From NCBI RefSeq assembly GCF_004912275.1, contig NZ_STGY01000072.1:1-64000 (forward strand): a stretch of 64,000 nt of DNA. The letters run 5' to 3'. Source of the DNA: Glycomyces buryatensis. Its GTDB lineage: Bacteria > Actinomycetota > Actinomycetes > Mycobacteriales > Micromonosporaceae. Made by a program: the position numbers and the translations under genes. How positions within the stretch are numbered: position 1 is the stretch's first letter; each line of letters opens with the position of its first letter. Shown piece after piece: positions 8,672 through 16,795 of the stretch. Under the pieces are notes generated by a model. The model made no database searches and was not told the DNA's origin. It saw only the letters and a program-made list of their open reading frames with translations.

Positions 8672-8685
8672 TGGGAGCGCTTCCC
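8672..8685. promoter_or_regulatory. CebR-like operator in the cellulase leader
   Basis: TGGGAGCGCTTCCC matches the known Streptomyces CebR box TGGGAGCGCTCCCA at 12 of 14 positions. It lies just after the predicted start of transcription, where a bound repressor would block elongation, and suggests induction by cellobiose or related oligosaccharides. No cebR gene is in the window. Confidence 0.7.
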
Positions 8686-8710
8686 TTCACGTGAACCGAA
8701 GGAACAGGAC

Positions 8711-10138
8711 ATGCGACTACATCGAAACAAACGCACCGGGCTCGCGCTGACCGCGACCGCGGTCGCGACGCTCGCCGCAACGACGCTCAGCGTCGTCGGC
8801 GCGAACCAGGCCTCCGCCGACGAAGGCTGCGAGGTCGACTACCGGGTGGTGGGCTCCTGGGACACGGGATTCCAAGCCACCGTGAGCATCTTGGCCGGCG
8901 AGGCGATCGACGGTTGGGACATCGCCTGGGAGTTCCCGGGGGACACGACCGTCACCAGCGCCTGGAACGTCGACTGGAACCAGACCGGCGCCGCATTCTC
9001 CGGCACCGACGTCGGCTGGAACGGCTCGATCAACGCGGGCGAGGCCCGGGAGGCCTTCGGCTTCATCGGCACCGGCAGCACCGAGGCCCCGCCGCAGTTC
9101 ACCGTCAACGGCGTCGCCTGCGGCGACCAGGGCGGCGAGCCGACCGAGACTCCCACGGACGACCCGACCACCGATCCCCCCGAGAAGGCCAGGCCCAGCG
9201 CCCTGCAGGTCGAGGGCAACCAGCTCGTCAACGAGGCGGGCGAGACCGTCATCCTCAACGGCTTCAACCGCACCGGCACCGAGTGGCCGTGCATCCACGG
9301 CTGGGGCTTCATCGACGGCCCCTCCGACGATGCCGCGATCGATCTCATGGCGTCGTGGGAGCCCAACACGATCCGCGTGCCCATGAACCAGCAATGCTGG
9401 CTCGGCTACGGCGAGACGGTGCCGGAGTGGACCGGTGAGAACTACCGGGCCTTCATCGAGGACTGGGTCACCCGCCTGACCGACGCCGGGATATACGTCG
9501 TCCTCGACCTGCACTGGAGCTCGCCCGGCACCGAACCGGCCGAGGGCCAGCAGAAGATGGCCGACGCCGACAACTCCCCGGACTTCTGGGCCTCGGTGGC
9601 CGAGCGGTTCAAGGACAACCCGGCGGTCCTGTACGACCTGTACAACGAGCCGCACGACATCTCCGACGAATGCTGGAGGGACGGCTGCACCGTCGACGGC
9701 TGGGAGGCCGCCGGCATGCAGGACCTCATCGACGCCGTGCGCTCGACCGGCGCGACGCAACCGGTCATCGTGACCTGCAACGGGTGGGGCAACGGCTGCG
9801 GCGGCTACCTCGACTACCGGCCGACCGACCCTGAGGGCAACCTCGTCGCCAGCGTCCACGTCTACGAGGAGACCGGCTGCAATCTCCAGGAATGCTGGGA
9901 CGCCGACGTCGCGCCGATCGCCGCCGAGGTGCCGACATTCTTCGGCGAGTTCGGCGACGCGGGCTGCAACCACGACTGGAGCGATCTCCTCATCGACTGG
10001 GCCGATTCGCACGACATCGGCTGGACCGCCTGGAGCTGGTACCCCAACTGCGACATGCCGGGCCTGATCAGCGACTGGGACGGCACGCCGACCGGCTACG
10101 GCGAAGGCATCAAGGAGGCACTGGCCAACCGGCCCTGA
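8711..10138 (+). CDS. Secreted cellulase, CBM2-linker-GH5
   Basis: 475 residues from the ATG at 8711, which has GAAGGAACAGG upstream. Signal peptide about 1-37 (basic start, Ala/Thr/Val core, ASA-DE). CBM2 cellulose-binding module about 39-138, with spaced Trp residues (GSWDTGF, GWDIAWEF, SAWNVDWN). Thr/Pro/Asp linker about 143-162. GH5 barrel 165-475 with acid/base Glu313 in LYNEPHD and nucleophile Glu413 in FFGEFGD. The enzyme should cut beta-1,4-glucan outside the cell. The frame continues upstream to a TTG at 8657, but that segment contains the operator-like site and is not signal-peptide sequence. It stands as a single transcription unit ended by a strong hairpin. Confidence 0.93.
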   Translation: MRLHRNKRTGLALTATAVATLAATTLSVVGANQASADEGCEVDYRVVGSWDTGFQATVSILAGEAIDGWDIAWEFPGDTTVTSAWNVDWNQTGAAFSGTDVGWNGSINAGEAREAFGFIGTGSTEAPPQFTVNGVACGDQGGEPTETPTDDPTTDPPEKARPSALQVEGNQLVNEAGETVILNGFNRTGTEWPCIHGWGFIDGPSDDAAIDLMASWEPNTIRVPMNQQCWLGYGETVPEWTGENYRAFIEDWVTRLTDAGIYVVLDLHWSSPGTEPAEGQQKMADADNSPDFWASVAERFKDNPAVLYDLYNEPHDISDECWRDGCTVDGWEAAGMQDLIDAVRSTGATQPVIVTCNGWGNGCGGYLDYRPTDPEGNLVASVHVYEETGCNLQECWDADVAPIAAEVPTFFGEFGDAGCNHDWSDLLIDWADSHDIGWTAWSWYPNCDMPGLISDWDGTPTGYGEGIKEALANRP

Positions 10139-10153
10139 TGCGAACCACCGACA

Positions 10154-10185
10154 CGGCGGGCCGTCCCTCACGGGGCGGCCCGCCG
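10154..10185. terminator. Bidirectional hairpin terminator between cellulase and ROK gene
   Basis: CGGCGGGCCGTCCC and GGGGCGGCCCGCCG pair at 13 of 14 positions across a TCAC loop, 15 bases past the cellulase stop and just before the ROK stop on the other strand. Confidence 0.75.
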
Positions 10186-10192
10186 CCAATGG

Positions 10193-11407
10193 TCAAGGGA
10201 CAAGCGCGGACCGGTCTCCGATGTTCGGTGACTCGAGCAGGTTGCGGAGCACCACCATGGCGCCGCCGACGGCCGCGGCGTGGGAGACGTTGCCGGCCAG
10301 CTCGACCCGCACGCTGTGCACGTGGCGCATGAACACCGACCGATCGAGCGTCTCTTGCAGGGCGTTCCGGTATACGGGCCCGACATCGGCGAAGGCGTTC
10401 CCGGCGAGGACGACCCGGCCGACGTCGAGAATGTTCACCAGACTCACGGTCGCGACCGCCAACTTCCGCGCCGAAATCTCGATGAGTTCGGACGCATCGG
10501 CGTCGCCGACCATGGCCGCACGGCCGATGCCCCTGAAATCGGTGAGCGGATCCAGGCCCAGCCCCAGTCGCGAGACCAGACCCGGATTGCGCCGCGCCCG
10601 CTCGGCGATCGCGATCGAACCGGCGATGGAATCGACGCACCCGACGTTGCCGCAATGGCACCTGGGCCCGTCGGAGTCGACGCAGATGTGGCCCAGTTCC
10701 AGCCCGTTGGAGGTCGCCCCGCGGTAGGGGTAGCCGTCGATGATGAGACCGGCGCCGATGCCGCCGGACATGAAGACGACGGCGAAACTCGACGGCGAGT
10801 CGCCCAGCGCCTGCACCCCGATCCCGGCGGCGGTGGCGTCGTTCTCGATGGCCACCGGCAGGCCCGTCGCCTCCGCCAGCGCCGCCGCGAGCGGATACCC
10901 CTGCCACGCCTCGGTCGGCTGCGGCGTCAGCAGGACGCCCGCGTCGCGGTCCTGCGGCCCGTACGTGGCCAGGCCGATGCCGCGCACGTCGGAGCGGGCG
11001 ACGCCGGCCGAATGCAGCAGGGCCTTGACTTGCGCGGCGAACTCCGGGATGACCGCCTCCGGTCCCCGCTCGCCCGCCCCCGGCATGTCGCGTTGCGCCA
11101 CAATGCGTCCCGCCAGGTCGACGACGACGCCGACGGCCGAGTACCGGTCGAACTGGATCCCGACCATGAAGCAGGACTCGGGCTGGAGCTCGAGCAGGCG
11201 GCGCGGCGTGCCCCGCTGGGATCGCGAGGTCCCGACCTCGTGCACGAAGCCCAGGTCGATCAGTTTGCGGACGGCATTGGTCATGGTGGACCGCGTGAGT
11301 CCGGTGGCCTCGGCCATCTCGATCCGGCTGACGGTCGTGCGTTCGCGGAGGATGTCGAGCACCAGGGCCACCGTCGGCAGGCGCGTGTCCGAGCCGAATG
11401 CTCTCAA
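10193..11407 (-). CDS. ROK family transcriptional regulator
   Basis: An N-terminal winged helix (TVSRIEMAEATGLTRSTMTNAVRKL) is followed by the actin-like ROK sugar-binding fold. That fold has an IENDATAAG segment and the family zinc motif in GHICVDSDGPRCHCGNVGC. I place the start at a TTG (11407), since GGAGG lies six bases upstream and gives the usual 404 residues; a GTG 41 bases further out is possible. It probably senses a sugar or sugar phosphate. Targets are unknown: it is divergent from the chaperone operon and convergent with the cellulase, and a 14-base palindrome lies in the divergent spacer. Confidence 0.88.
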   Translation of the reverse strand: MRAFGSDTRLPTVALVLDILRERTTVSRIEMAEATGLTRSTMTNAVRKLIDLGFVHEVGTSRSQRGTPRRLLELQPESCFMVGIQFDRYSAVGVVVDLAGRIVAQRDMPGAGERGPEAVIPEFAAQVKALLHSAGVARSDVRGIGLATYGPQDRDAGVLLTPQPTEAWQGYPLAAALAEATGLPVAIENDATAAGIGVQALGDSPSSFAVVFMSGGIGAGLIIDGYPYRGATSNGLELGHICVDSDGPRCHCGNVGCVDSIAGSIAIAERARRNPGLVSRLGLGLDPLTDFRGIGRAAMVGDADASELIEISARKLAVATVSLVNILDVGRVVLAGNAFADVGPVYRNALQETLDRSVFMRHVHSVRVELAGNVSHAAAVGGAMVVLRNLLESPNIGDRSALVP

Positions 11408-11485
11408 TGCTGCCTCCGGAATGTCCCTTGAACGGCAATTGGTACGCACCACACCATACGTGAGCCGTCCACTGGTCACGCGGTT

Positions 11486-11499
11486 CGGGACCGGTCCCG
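11486..11499. promoter_or_regulatory. 14-base perfect palindrome in the ROK/chaperone-operon spacer
   Basis: CGGGACCGGTCCCG lies 30 bases before the GrpE-like start and 79 bases before the ROK start, the only conspicuous symmetry in the 121-base divergent spacer. It may be an operator for either side. Confidence 0.4.
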
Positions 11500-11528
11500 C
11501 TCGATTCTGGGAGCCTGTGTGCAGCAAC

Positions 11529-12089
11529 ATGACTCCGACCTACGATCGGCGGGTTCCGGTGGAAATTCGAGATTGGTTCCGAAGGCCGAGCCGTCCGCGC
11601 GACGCCGACGACGAGCGGGTGCTGCTGCTGGAGAGCGAGTTGCAGCGGGCACGTCTCGAACTCGAGGACCGCGATCTCAGGATCGCCCGGATGCGCTCCG
11701 AAGCGGCGGCCGTCCGCGACAGGGTCGGCGACGAGATCAAGCGGCAGTCCCGGGAGTCGACGGAGCGGATCGTGGGTGCGATGGCGGTGCCGTTGACGCA
11801 GTTCCTCATGCAGGCGCATCTGCACGACTCCGGCACCGCAGAGGTCAAAGTGGACGACGTAGTCGAGGTCGGCAGGCGGCTGATGCGGGTGCTCCGCGGC
11901 GCGGGCATCGACCAGGTCGGCACCATCGGCGCGCCCGAGCCGTTCGACCCCGACCGCCATGACCCGCTCAGCACGTCGCAGACCCCGGAGCCGGGGCGGC
12001 CGGTGGTCGTCCGCGTCGTCGGGCTTTCGTTCCAGGGCCGGGTGCTCCGCAAGGCGGGCATCGAACCCCACGTCCCCGAGGAGTCCTGA
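11529..12089 (+). CDS. GrpE-like nucleotide exchange factor
   Basis: 186 residues. A charged, helix-forming stretch (LLLESELQRARLELEDRDLRIARMRSE, residues about 28-55) is the expected GrpE dimer coil. The C-terminal part has the GrpE head features PEPFDPDRHDPL and GRVLRKAGIEP. The family promotes ADP release from Hsp70, and here the stop overlaps the start of the Hsp70 gene by one base (TGATG), strong evidence for partnership. The coil is shorter than in housekeeping GrpE and the sequence is divergent, so this is a dedicated exchange factor rather than the cell's main one. The frame extends far upstream, but that part is antisense to the ROK gene. First gene of the operon. Confidence 0.8.
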   Translation: MTPTYDRRVPVEIRDWFRRPSRPRDADDERVLLLESELQRARLELEDRDLRIARMRSEAAAVRDRVGDEIKRQSRESTERIVGAMAVPLTQFLMQAHLHDSGTAEVKVDDVVEVGRRLMRVLRGAGIDQVGTIGAPEPFDPDRHDPLSTSQTPEPGRPVVVRVVGLSFQGRVLRKAGIEPHVPEES

Positions 12090-13717
12090 TGGCAGGGCGC
12101 CTCGGCATCGACTTCGGCACCAGCAACACGGTCATCGCCACCCGGGACGAGGAGTCGGGCAGCGCCTCGGCGCTGTGGGTCCCCGACTACGGGCGGCCGC
12201 TCGGGCAGGGCGACCAGCGAACCTCGGTGGTGCCCTCGCTGATCCACTACACCTCGGACGGTCGGCAGATGCTCGGCGACCAGGTGCTCTCGGGGAATCT
12301 GCTCCGCGCGCAGGGCACGTTCCGGTGGATGAAGCGCTACATCGCCAATCGCAGCCCGATGAAGGTACGGGCGAACGGGTCCGAGCGCTCGCACTTCGAC
12401 GCCGGCCGCGACTTCCTGTCGACCGTGATCGCGTTCGCGCTCATCGAGGCGGGCGCGGAGGACGAGGAGATCGTGTTCACCGCCCCGGTCGAATCGTTCG
12501 AGCACTTCGAGGACTGGCTGGCCGAGGTCGCCAGGGTCGCGGGCGTCACCCGTTTCCGGCTGATCGACGAGCCCTCCGCCGCGGCGCTCGGATACGGGGT
12601 GCACCTTCGGCCGGGCAACGCCTACCTGATGTTCGACTTCGGCGGCGGGACCGTCCAGTGCGCCGTGGTCCTGGTGCAGGACGAGGACGACCGGGGCGGG
12701 TCGGGGCGGGCCTGCCGCGTCCTCGGCAAGGCCGGCGACGATATCGGCGGCGCGACGATCGACCAGTGGATCTTCGAGGAGGTCCTGGCGCGCAATGCCT
12801 GCCGCGACAGCGATGAGGAAGTGCGCCAGGTCAGCCGCGCGCTCCTGGCCGAATGCGAACGCGCGAAGGAGGCCCTGTCCGATCCAATCGGCGGTGCCGT
12901 CGAGATCAGCGTGATGAACCCGCACACCGGCAGGGTGATCGGCGCCGAGCTGATCCGCGGCGGCCCCGAGACCGACGGGCGCACCATCTCGTTCGAGGAC
13001 CTCATGGACCGCCGGGACCTGTTCTCGCGCATCGACAGGGTGGCGCGGCGGGCGCTCAAGGCCGCGTCGGATCGCGGCTACGACGAGGACGACCTGGCCG
13101 CCGTCCTGATGGTGGGCGGCAGCAGCCAGATTCCGGCGGTGCGGCGGACGATCGAGCGGATCTTCGGGCGCGACCGGGTGCTGAGCGACCGGCCGATGGA
13201 CGCGGTGGCGCGCGGCGCGGCGGCGTACGCGGCCGGGATGGGCTTCTACGACCACATCCAGCACGACTACGCGATCCGCTGGTTCGACCGCAGCACCGGC
13301 AGGTACGAGTACCGCACCTGCGTGGCGGCGGGCACGAGCTACCCGAGCCCGGAACCGGTGCACACCATGACGGTGCGGGCGACGCTCGACGGCCAGCGCG
13401 AGCTGGGCATCCAGATCTACGAGCTCGGTCGCTTCCGGCGGTCGGGCGAGGGCGGCGGGACCGAGCTGGTGCTCGATCCCTCGGGCGCGTGGCGGCTCAG
13501 CGAAGTGTCCGCCCAGGACGGCGAGGACCGGAGCCGCTTCTGCGTCAACGAGGGCAGTCCGACGTTCCTGAAGGCCGATCCTCCGGCGAAGGCCGGTGAG
13601 GCCCGGTTCCGGGTCGAGTTCGGCATCGACGGCAATAAGCGGCTGCTGCTGACGGCGGTCGATCTCCGCAATGGACGCACGACGCATCGCGACTTCCCGG
13701 TCGTGAAGCTGACCTAG
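12089..13717 (+). CDS. Divergent Hsp70 (DnaK-like) chaperone with short C-terminal region
   Basis: 542 residues, about 100 shorter than DnaK. The ATPase motifs are intact: phosphate-1 GIDFGTSNT (6-14), phosphate-2 FDFGGGT (182-188), the DEPSAAALGYG connector and the adenosine motif MVGGSSQIP (341-349). After about residue 385 there are only some 155 residues, which read as beta-rich (TCVAAGTSYP, MTVRATLDG, ELGIQIYELG) with no long helical lid and no linker of classical DnaK type. It therefore should bind clients differently or only weakly. No DnaJ gene is in the operon. It lies between a GrpE-like gene and the DUF2997/radical-SAM pair and is probably specialised for that system. Confidence 0.9.
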   Translation: MAGRLGIDFGTSNTVIATRDEESGSASALWVPDYGRPLGQGDQRTSVVPSLIHYTSDGRQMLGDQVLSGNLLRAQGTFRWMKRYIANRSPMKVRANGSERSHFDAGRDFLSTVIAFALIEAGAEDEEIVFTAPVESFEHFEDWLAEVARVAGVTRFRLIDEPSAAALGYGVHLRPGNAYLMFDFGGGTVQCAVVLVQDEDDRGGSGRACRVLGKAGDDIGGATIDQWIFEEVLARNACRDSDEEVRQVSRALLAECERAKEALSDPIGGAVEISVMNPHTGRVIGAELIRGGPETDGRTISFEDLMDRRDLFSRIDRVARRALKAASDRGYDEDDLAAVLMVGGSSQIPAVRRTIERIFGRDRVLSDRPMDAVARGAAAYAAGMGFYDHIQHDYAIRWFDRSTGRYEYRTCVAAGTSYPSPEPVHTMTVRATLDGQRELGIQIYELGRFRRSGEGGGTELVLDPSGAWRLSEVSAQDGEDRSRFCVNEGSPTFLKADPPAKAGEARFRVEFGIDGNKRLLLTAVDLRNGRTTHRDFPVVKLT

Positions 13718-13726
13718 GGAGCACCC

Positions 13727-13939
13727 ATGGAACTGCACGAAGTCGAAGTGACGATCGCCCCGGACGGGACGACCAGGATCGAGGTCCGCGGGGTGACGGG
13801 CGCCGAATGCGTCGACCTGACCGCCGGGTTGGAGGCCGCCCTGGGGGGCGAGATCGTGGAGCGGGAGCTGACCGCCGAGGCGCAGGCGGTGCTCGAGGCC
13901 CGTTCGGAGGAGCGGCTGCGACGGGGCTCGGGGCCGTGA
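13727..13939 (+). CDS. DUF2997 small protein
   Basis: 70 residues with the DUF2997 pattern: an EVTIAPDGTTRIEVRGV hairpin, then GAECVDLTAGLEAALG, then VERELTAEA. The single Cys in the GAEC turn is the family's conserved one. GGGAGCACC provides a ribosome site. DUF2997 has no established function, but it is often encoded with DUF1257 (Ycf35-like) proteins, as here. It overlaps the next gene by four bases (GTGA), so it is translationally coupled to the radical-SAM protein and may be its substrate or carrier; that role is inference. Confidence 0.85.
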   Translation: MELHEVEVTIAPDGTTRIEVRGVTGAECVDLTAGLEAALGGEIVERELTAEAQAVLEARSEERLRRGSGP

Positions 13940-14586
13940 GCGGGCGGCCTTCGAGGATGGCCGGGATCGCGGGAGACCGGCTGCGGCTGCATGCGTTCGA
14001 GCCCCGCAGCGCCGCGAACGGCCCGGGCGTGCGGGCCGTGGTGTGGGTGCAGGGCTGCACCTTCGCGTGCCCCGGCTGCTTCAATCCCGAGACCCACGGC
14101 CGGGCTGCGGAGGGGACGGCGGTGGACGGACTCTTCGATCGCATTGCGGCGCTTGGCGATGTCGAGGGTGTGACCGTGAGCGGCGGCGAGCCCTTGCAGC
14201 AGCGCGGCCCGGTGCTGGCACTACTGCGACGGATCCGGACCGAGACGGCGCTGTCGTCGGTCGTGTTCACCGGCTACCGCTGGGAGGAGTTCGAACGCAT
14301 GCCGGAGGCGGCCGCGCTGCGCGAGTGCGTGGACGTACTGCTGGCGGGCCGCTATGAGCGGGACCGCCACCTGGGTGCGGGCCTGCGTGGTTCTGGGAAC
14401 AAGACCGTCCACCTCCTCAGCGACCGGTACACGCGGGAGGATTTGGAGGCGGTCCCGAGGAGCGAGGTCATCATCCGCGACGGCCGGATCACGGTCACGG
14501 GCATCGACCCCGCCGTGCTCGGCCCCGCCATATTCGGTTCCGCCGCACCGGACGGGCGGAGCTTCGGCGGGCGGCGAACGCCATGA
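13936..14586 (+). CDS. Small radical-SAM / 4Fe-4S activase-like protein
   Basis: 216 residues from a GTG at 13936 (an ATG at 13957 is the alternative). The cluster motif Cys-x3-Cys-x2-Cys is at residues 41-48 (GCTFACPGC), preceded by NGPGVRAVVWVQ. It is followed by VSGGEPLQQ, the SAM-binding GGE motif, as in anaerobic ribonucleotide-reductase activase (NrdG) and pyruvate formate-lyase activase. No glycyl-radical enzyme is encoded nearby, so an NrdG role is unlikely. A peptide or protein modification within this operon is more plausible. It sits between the DUF2997 gene (GTGA overlap) and a propeller gene (ATGA overlap). Confidence 0.85.
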   Translation: MSGRPSRMAGIAGDRLRLHAFEPRSAANGPGVRAVVWVQGCTFACPGCFNPETHGRAAEGTAVDGLFDRIAALGDVEGVTVSGGEPLQQRGPVLALLRRIRTETALSSVVFTGYRWEEFERMPEAAALRECVDVLLAGRYERDRHLGAGLRGSGNKTVHLLSDRYTREDLEAVPRSEVIIRDGRITVTGIDPAVLGPAIFGSAAPDGRSFGGRRTP

Positions 14587-16778
14587 AGGAGAGGACGATC
14601 GCAGAGCTGGCGGCAGTCGTCGCCGATCCCACGAAACCCATGCGGAAACGCCTCCGAGCGGTGAAGCGCCTCGCAGCCGGGCAATACGGTCGCGCCTTCA
14701 TTGCCCTCGCGGGGGCGGCGAGGCACGCGCGGGACGATGCGATCACCGCGGCGACCCGCCGCGTCTTCGCCGAATGCCGCAGCCAGTGGGCCATCGATGA
14801 TGTCTGCTCCCACTGGTTCTTCTGGCCCGAGCCGTACCTGGGCGACTTGATCGCCCGAAACGGCTGGATCGCCGACCGACCGGCCAAGGTCCGGGTCCGT
14901 ACCGCCCTGCACGTCAGACAACCGGAAGCACTCGTCTACGGCGACGAAGCAGCCGCGGCCGCCCTCCTGAGCGCCGCCGCCGACCAAGCGCTCGCCGAGG
15001 AGCTTCGGGATCTCGCATTGGAGGCCTTGAAGTCGCTGTACAACCAGGTCGCCCGCGAGGTGGTGTGCTCGGCGGGCATCAATGACGGCAACGAGACGGC
15101 GCTCAGCACCGCCATCGCCGCAGGGTACCGACCCGCGAATCCCGCCAGATACGCGCTGCTGCTGTTCCTGGCCGGCGAGTTCGAGCGGTACGAGGAGCTC
15201 GACTTCGACGGCGCCCTGCTGCGCGCCACGCGCCGCGTCGCCGAACCGGCGCTGCTGGCCCGACTCGCGGCCAAGGCCCGCAAGCACGGTCGCCTCGACT
15301 GGCTGCGAATGGTCACCGACGGTCGGTCCACGGAACTCTCCGACGAGGAATGGGACTCGGTTGGCGGCATCCTGGTCGAAGCCGGTCGCTGGGATGAATT
15401 GTGGAGCATGGCCTCCGAGGCGACGCCGATTCGCGCGGCGGCGCTGCTGCAACGGCTGACCGCCTCCGACCTGCGCCCGGAGGTCGAGACCGACAAGGCC
15501 GATCTTGTCGACCTCGCCGAGGAATGCACCCGGTATCCGGTCTCGAGAATGCTGCGCGAGGCACGGCGAGAGCGCAAAGTATGCGCGCTCGCGATGTCCG
15601 CCGATGGCAGCACGCTTGCCGCTAGCGACACCACCGGCCAGATCGACCTGTGGGAGCTGCCGTCGGGATCACCAGCCGGGAGTGTCCACATGAGGAGCAA
15701 GGGCCTGTACCAGACCAGCCCTGCCCCAGATCGGCTCGCGTTCACTCCGGACGGTGAACTATTGATCGCAGCCTCAAGCGGTACTAAAGTGGACTACTGG
15801 CGACTGCCGGACCTCACACCGGTGGAATTTCCGGACGGCGGCTTCGGGTCTCCGCTCGCGGTCAGCCCTGACGGGCGGCACCTGATGACCGGCGACGGCG
15901 GCAACTCCCTCGCGGTGCGACAGCTTCCTTCAGCGACATCGAAACGCCGACTCACCGACGACTATCGAGGAGCGCTGACGATGAGCCCCGACGGCACCCT
16001 GGCCGCGGGCCTCGTGGGATTTGATACGGGTACGGGAGTCCGCGTTTGGCACCTGCTATCGGGCAAGCGGGTAGCCGATATCCGCGAGTCCGCTTACCGG
16101 TTGGCGTTCAGTCCGGCAGGCAACATTCTGGCCACCGGCGGACCGATCCGGCTCTGGAGCACGCCGAGCGGCGACCTCATCGGTTCCCTGGATCCCCATG
16201 AAACACTTCGTCTTGGAGACACGATGGTCTTCACCCCTGATGGTTCGCTGCTTGCCGCCTCGAGCAGTGGCGTGGTGGCACGGCTGTGGCGAATACCGTC
16301 CGGCGAGCTGGCAGCCACTATCGAATTCACCGGCGACTCCGAGGGCACAGGGCTCCAAGTGACGGCGGACCTGGCGGTGACCTCAGACGGGAGACTGCTG
16401 GTGAGCACCGATCACAGGGGCGACGTCCGCCTATGGCACCTGCCCTCGGGAGATGCCGCCGGAGTCCTGCACAGTGGCGCCGAGATCGTCCGCTCGACGA
16501 TGAGTCCGGCCGGGGGCATGTTCGCAGGCTGGGGTCGGGGCGGTTCGGTCTGGCTCTGGATGCCGAGAATCTACGAAGCCGCGAACACACCGATCGCCCG
16601 TCTGACCCTGGCCGACGCCCAGTCGCTGCGCGCCCTCCCCGAACCCGGTGAGGCGGAACGGCCCTGGATCGAACTGATCGCCCGGCTCGTGGAACGCCGC
16701 CACCGCCACGACATCAGTGTCGACGCCAAAGCGACCTCGAAGCCCCACGGCGACACCGATATCGAACTCGGCGAATGA
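14583..16778 (+). CDS. Helical-repeat plus WD40-like beta-propeller protein, first copy
   Basis: 731 residues, no signal peptide. Residues 1 to about 330 are helical, with LLLFLAGEFERYEELDFDG near 200. From about 335 to 690 there are propeller blades, each ending in a WxLPSG-type turn (LWELPSG, LWRIPSG, LWHLPSG). Just before the end lies WIELIARLVERRHRHD, and the last residues are DIELGE. The helical block and the tail recur in the second propeller protein of the operon. Such proteins usually act as scaffolds or client recognisers. Start and stop overlap both neighbours by four bases if the AAA gene begins at 16775. Confidence 0.85.
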   Translation: MKERTIAELAAVVADPTKPMRKRLRAVKRLAAGQYGRAFIALAGAARHARDDAITAATRRVFAECRSQWAIDDVCSHWFFWPEPYLGDLIARNGWIADRPAKVRVRTALHVRQPEALVYGDEAAAAALLSAAADQALAEELRDLALEALKSLYNQVAREVVCSAGINDGNETALSTAIAAGYRPANPARYALLLFLAGEFERYEELDFDGALLRATRRVAEPALLARLAAKARKHGRLDWLRMVTDGRSTELSDEEWDSVGGILVEAGRWDELWSMASEATPIRAAALLQRLTASDLRPEVETDKADLVDLAEECTRYPVSRMLREARRERKVCALAMSADGSTLAASDTTGQIDLWELPSGSPAGSVHMRSKGLYQTSPAPDRLAFTPDGELLIAASSGTKVDYWRLPDLTPVEFPDGGFGSPLAVSPDGRHLMTGDGGNSLAVRQLPSATSKRRLTDDYRGALTMSPDGTLAAGLVGFDTGTGVRVWHLLSGKRVADIRESAYRLAFSPAGNILATGGPIRLWSTPSGDLIGSLDPHETLRLGDTMVFTPDGSLLAASSSGVVARLWRIPSGELAATIEFTGDSEGTGLQVTADLAVTSDGRLLVSTDHRGDVRLWHLPSGDAAGVLHSGAEIVRSTMSPAGGMFAGWGRGGSVWLWMPRIYEAANTPIARLTLADAQSLRALPEPGEAERPWIELIARLVERRHRHDISVDAKATSKPHGDTDIELGE

Positions 16779-16795
16779 CAGACAGGAGCTCCCCC

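Noticed and set aside
8717-10189. Minus-strand open frame of 490 codons opposite the cellulase
   Set aside because: Shadow frame; the plus strand has signal peptide, CBM2, linker and catalytic residues of GH5.
13936-14586. Assignment of the radical-SAM gene as nrdG (anaerobic ribonucleotide reductase activase)
   Set aside because: No nrdD or other glycyl-radical enzyme is nearby, and the gene is embedded in the chaperone operon with DUF2997.
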